The notes under the pieces: model-generated
Seen by the model: only the letters and a program-made list of their open reading frames with translations
What the model was told of the DNA's origin: nothing
Database searches by the model: none
Source: JAJRXR01 sp041402005
GTDB lineage: Bacteria > Planctomycetota > Phycisphaerae > Phycisphaerales > UBA1924
Reading direction: 5' to 3'
Assembly: GCA_041402005.1 (NCBI GenBank)
Contig: JAWKTB010000008.1
Span: forward strand, 132,344 to 196,343
DNA length: 64,000 bases
In this document: one piece after another, positions 62,764 through 64,000 of the stretch
Position numbering within the stretch: position 1 is the first letter of the stretch
Layout: the number at the start of each line of letters is the position of its first letter
Position numbers and translations under genes: made by a program

Positions 62764-63203
62764 GCCCCAGCCTCCGCCTCGCTCAAGGGACCATCCATGG
62801 GCCCGCCCGCCGCCCGAACCAGGGGCAGGAAGACCGACACCTCGACCGCCAGCGTCGCGACGAGCGTCGCGAGCACGACGCCCCAGTACCCGTAACGATC
62901 CGGGCGGGCCGCGAGATAGACAACAAACGCCGCCCCCATCCCGACGAGCATCCGGGCCAGCGACGACATGATCTGCACCAGGATCCAGTGCGCGACGGGC
63001 TTGGGGCCATTGACGAGCACGATGGTCAGCCCCGCGCCGACGCCCGCGAGCGTCGAGACCGCCCCCATCCACGCCCCCTGCTGACCCAGCGCCGTCGCCA
63101 GGCCGGTCGCGACCAGCCCCGCCAGCGCCCACGCCGCCACCATCAGGCCAACAAGCCGACCGGCGGCGATCGAGACGTCAGGCTGTGCGCGCGTCTGACT
63201 CAA
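62760..63203 (-). CDS. Four-helix membrane protein in the AtpI position
   Basis: 147 residues with four hydrophobic helices (about 15-38, 42-65, 70-95, 105-127). Its place directly before atpB, with a GTGA overlap, and its size suggest an AtpI-like assembly factor for the c ring; sequence similarity to AtpI is not obvious by eye. The function is inferred from position. Confidence 0.65.
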   Translation of the reverse strand: MSQTRAQPDVSIAAGRLVGLMVAAWALAGLVATGLATALGQQGAWMGAVSTLAGVGAGLTIVLVNGPKPVAHWILVQIMSSLARMLVGMGAAFVVYLAARPDRYGYWGVVLATLVATLAVEVSVFLPLVRAAGGPMDGPLSEAEAGA

Positions 63204-63313
63204 GTTCCGACCCGTCCTTCACGTCGTCCCGCCCGCCCGGTTTCCGGTCTGGCCGGACCCCGAACTGCGGGGCAAGAGAATAGGCCCCGCACGCCCCGAC
63301 GGCGACTTTTCCC

Positions 63314-63356
63314 CCTCCCTCTCCCCCCTGGGGAGAGGGCCGGGGTGAGGGGCTCC
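63314..63356 (+). repeat. Dispersed hairpin repeat, copy 4
   Basis: 43-bp copy of the 8745 element (perfect stem, loop CCT, tail GGGGTGAGGGGCTCC). It lies in the 195-bp gap between the AtpZ-like gene and the AtpI-like gene, in the orientation opposite to their transcription, unlike copies 1-3. Confidence 0.85.
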
Positions 63357-63398
63357 TTCTCCTCTGTTTCTCCCCCTCTCGCGCCCGGCCGAGACCCC

Positions 63399-63671
63399 TC
63401 ACGGGCGACGGCGCGACGACTCGCGATTCAGGCGGTTCGCCTCTCGCACGAACCGCACCATCCCGAACGCCAGCCCCCCCAAGCTCAGCCCGAGGGTGAT
63501 CCAGGGCAGCGTCCCGAAGACGAACCGGTCCAGCACGTACCCGATCGCCCCGCCCCCGATCACCGAGTACGACATCTCGAGCGCCAGCGCCCACGCCCGG
63601 ACCTGGTTGAGGTTGTCGCGCCGCCGATCCGCGCCGCGCCCCCCGCCCTGCCGATCGCCGCCCTCATCCAT
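63399..63671 (-). CDS. atpZ: AtpZ/AtpI-type small membrane protein
   Basis: 90 residues. After a hydrophilic basic N-terminus, two membrane helices with GGGAIGYVLDRFVFGTLPW and LGLSLGGLAFGMVRFVREANR match the AtpZ/putative F0F1-ATPase subunit family. It sits 2 bp after alaS and before the AtpI-like gene; it could assist ATP synthase assembly or carry Mg2+. Confidence 0.82.
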   Translation of the reverse strand: MDEGGDRQGGGRGADRRRDNLNQVRAWALALEMSYSVIGGGAIGYVLDRFVFGTLPWITLGLSLGGLAFGMVRFVREANRLNRESSRRRP

Positions 63672-63673
63672 CG

Positions 63674-64000
63674 CTACATCAGCCTCTCGAGGGCGAAGCG
63701 CCTTGCCGCCGCGAGCCCCTCGCGCAGCTTGGCGGGATCGCGCCCCGCGCCCTGGGCCGCGTCGGGACGCCCGCCACCCTTGCCGCCCATGACGCCCGTC
63801 ACCTCGCGCACCCAGTCGCCCGCCTTGAGCCCCGCGTCGATCGCCCCCTTGGGCGAGGCGGCCATGACGGAGACCGAGCCCTGGTCCTCATCGACGCTCA
63901 GCAGCATGACCGCCGTCCCGGGGCGCTTCTGGGAGATCACACCCAGCGCCGCCTGCAGCGCATCGCGGTCGGAGCCCAGGTCGATCTGCGCGACGACGAC
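63674..64000 (-). CDS. alaS: Alanyl-tRNA synthetase, C-terminal end (partial)
   Basis: 108 residues; the frame stays open to the window edge, so the start lies outside. The segment VREVTGVMGGKGGGRPDAAQGAGRD is the DHHA1 oligomerisation/editing-linked C-terminal domain of AlaRS (GGKGGGRPDAAQ being diagnostic). It attaches alanine to tRNA-Ala; the catalytic and editing domains are not visible. It immediately precedes atpZ. Confidence 0.93.
   Translation of the reverse strand, partial: VVVAQIDLGSDRDALQAALGVISQKRPGTAVMLLSVDEDQGSVSVMAASPKGAIDAGLKAGDWVREVTGVMGGKGGGRPDAAQGAGRDPAKLREGLAAARRFALERLM

Overview
This window is a high-G+C, gene-dense bacterial chromosome segment, most likely from a planctomycete of the Phycisphaerae/Phycisphaerales type. 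The clues are a secreted nuclease ending in a GC-type dockerin-like repeat pair, the alternative GlmU-like fused sugar-phosphate enzyme, a family of membrane proteins with C-terminal CxxC...CPEC zinc ribbons, a transmembrane Ser/Thr kinase beside a sigma factor, and the general gene content. Taxonomy is inference: no rRNA or tRNA gene was seen. Most genes are housekeeping and intact; rho (left edge) and alaS (right edge) are cut by the window.

Layout. 1-10.9 kb: rho, a low-G+C hypothetical gene, a secreted endonuclease/exonuclease/phosphatase protein, a small membrane protein, a secreted TPR protein and a UPF0104-type membrane protein, an orphan YhbH-type VWA protein, an ArsR repressor with a two-domain AHSA1 protein, and a zinc-ribbon membrane protein. 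10.9-16.5 kb: a Gld-type ABC exporter cluster (GldG-like, permease, ATPase) divergent from a PAS-GAF-receiver protein. 16.5-25.9 kb (minus strand): prmC, three zinc-ribbon membrane proteins, an amidohydrolase, polA, GlmU-like. 26-28.6 kb: mreBCD. 28.8-33.3 kb: coiled-coil secreted protein divergent from a sigma factor and a membrane Ser/Thr kinase. 33.3-45.7 kb: trpD, a giant membrane/VWA pair, a methyltransferase, miaB, a sensor histidine kinase, a YraN-like protein and a SurA-like lipoprotein. 45.8-50.1 kb: DUF1844 protein and sdhCAB. 50.2-57.8 kb: small acidic protein, fabI, nadC, birA, HIT protein, mutL, Mrr-type nuclease, alcohol dehydrogenase. 57.9-64 kb (minus strand): TerB-like protein, pgk, and an F0-centred ATP synthase cluster (AtpZ, AtpI-like, atpB, atpE, atpF, atpH) behind alaS. 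The F1 genes atpA/G/D/C do not follow atpH.

The most striking pattern is regulatory. For at least thirteen genes a TAnnnT hexamer (TAGACT, TACACT, TAGCAT, TACAAT and similar) ends exactly 6-7 nt before the start codon, with no Shine-Dalgarno sequence. This places the transcription start on the first base of the coding region, so leaderless mRNA appears common here. Genes whose -10 lies further upstream (yhbH, DUF1844, sdhC, mrr) do carry a Shine-Dalgarno sequence. The arsR promoter is the clearest case: TTGACC-17 bp-TATATT overlapped by AACCATnTGGTT palindromes, one of them containing the ATG.

Other points of interest are four copies of a roughly 43-bp hairpin repeat in gene ends (one inside the sdh operon), two long inverted repeats built of short phrases, and signal peptides on both ATP synthase b and c subunits.
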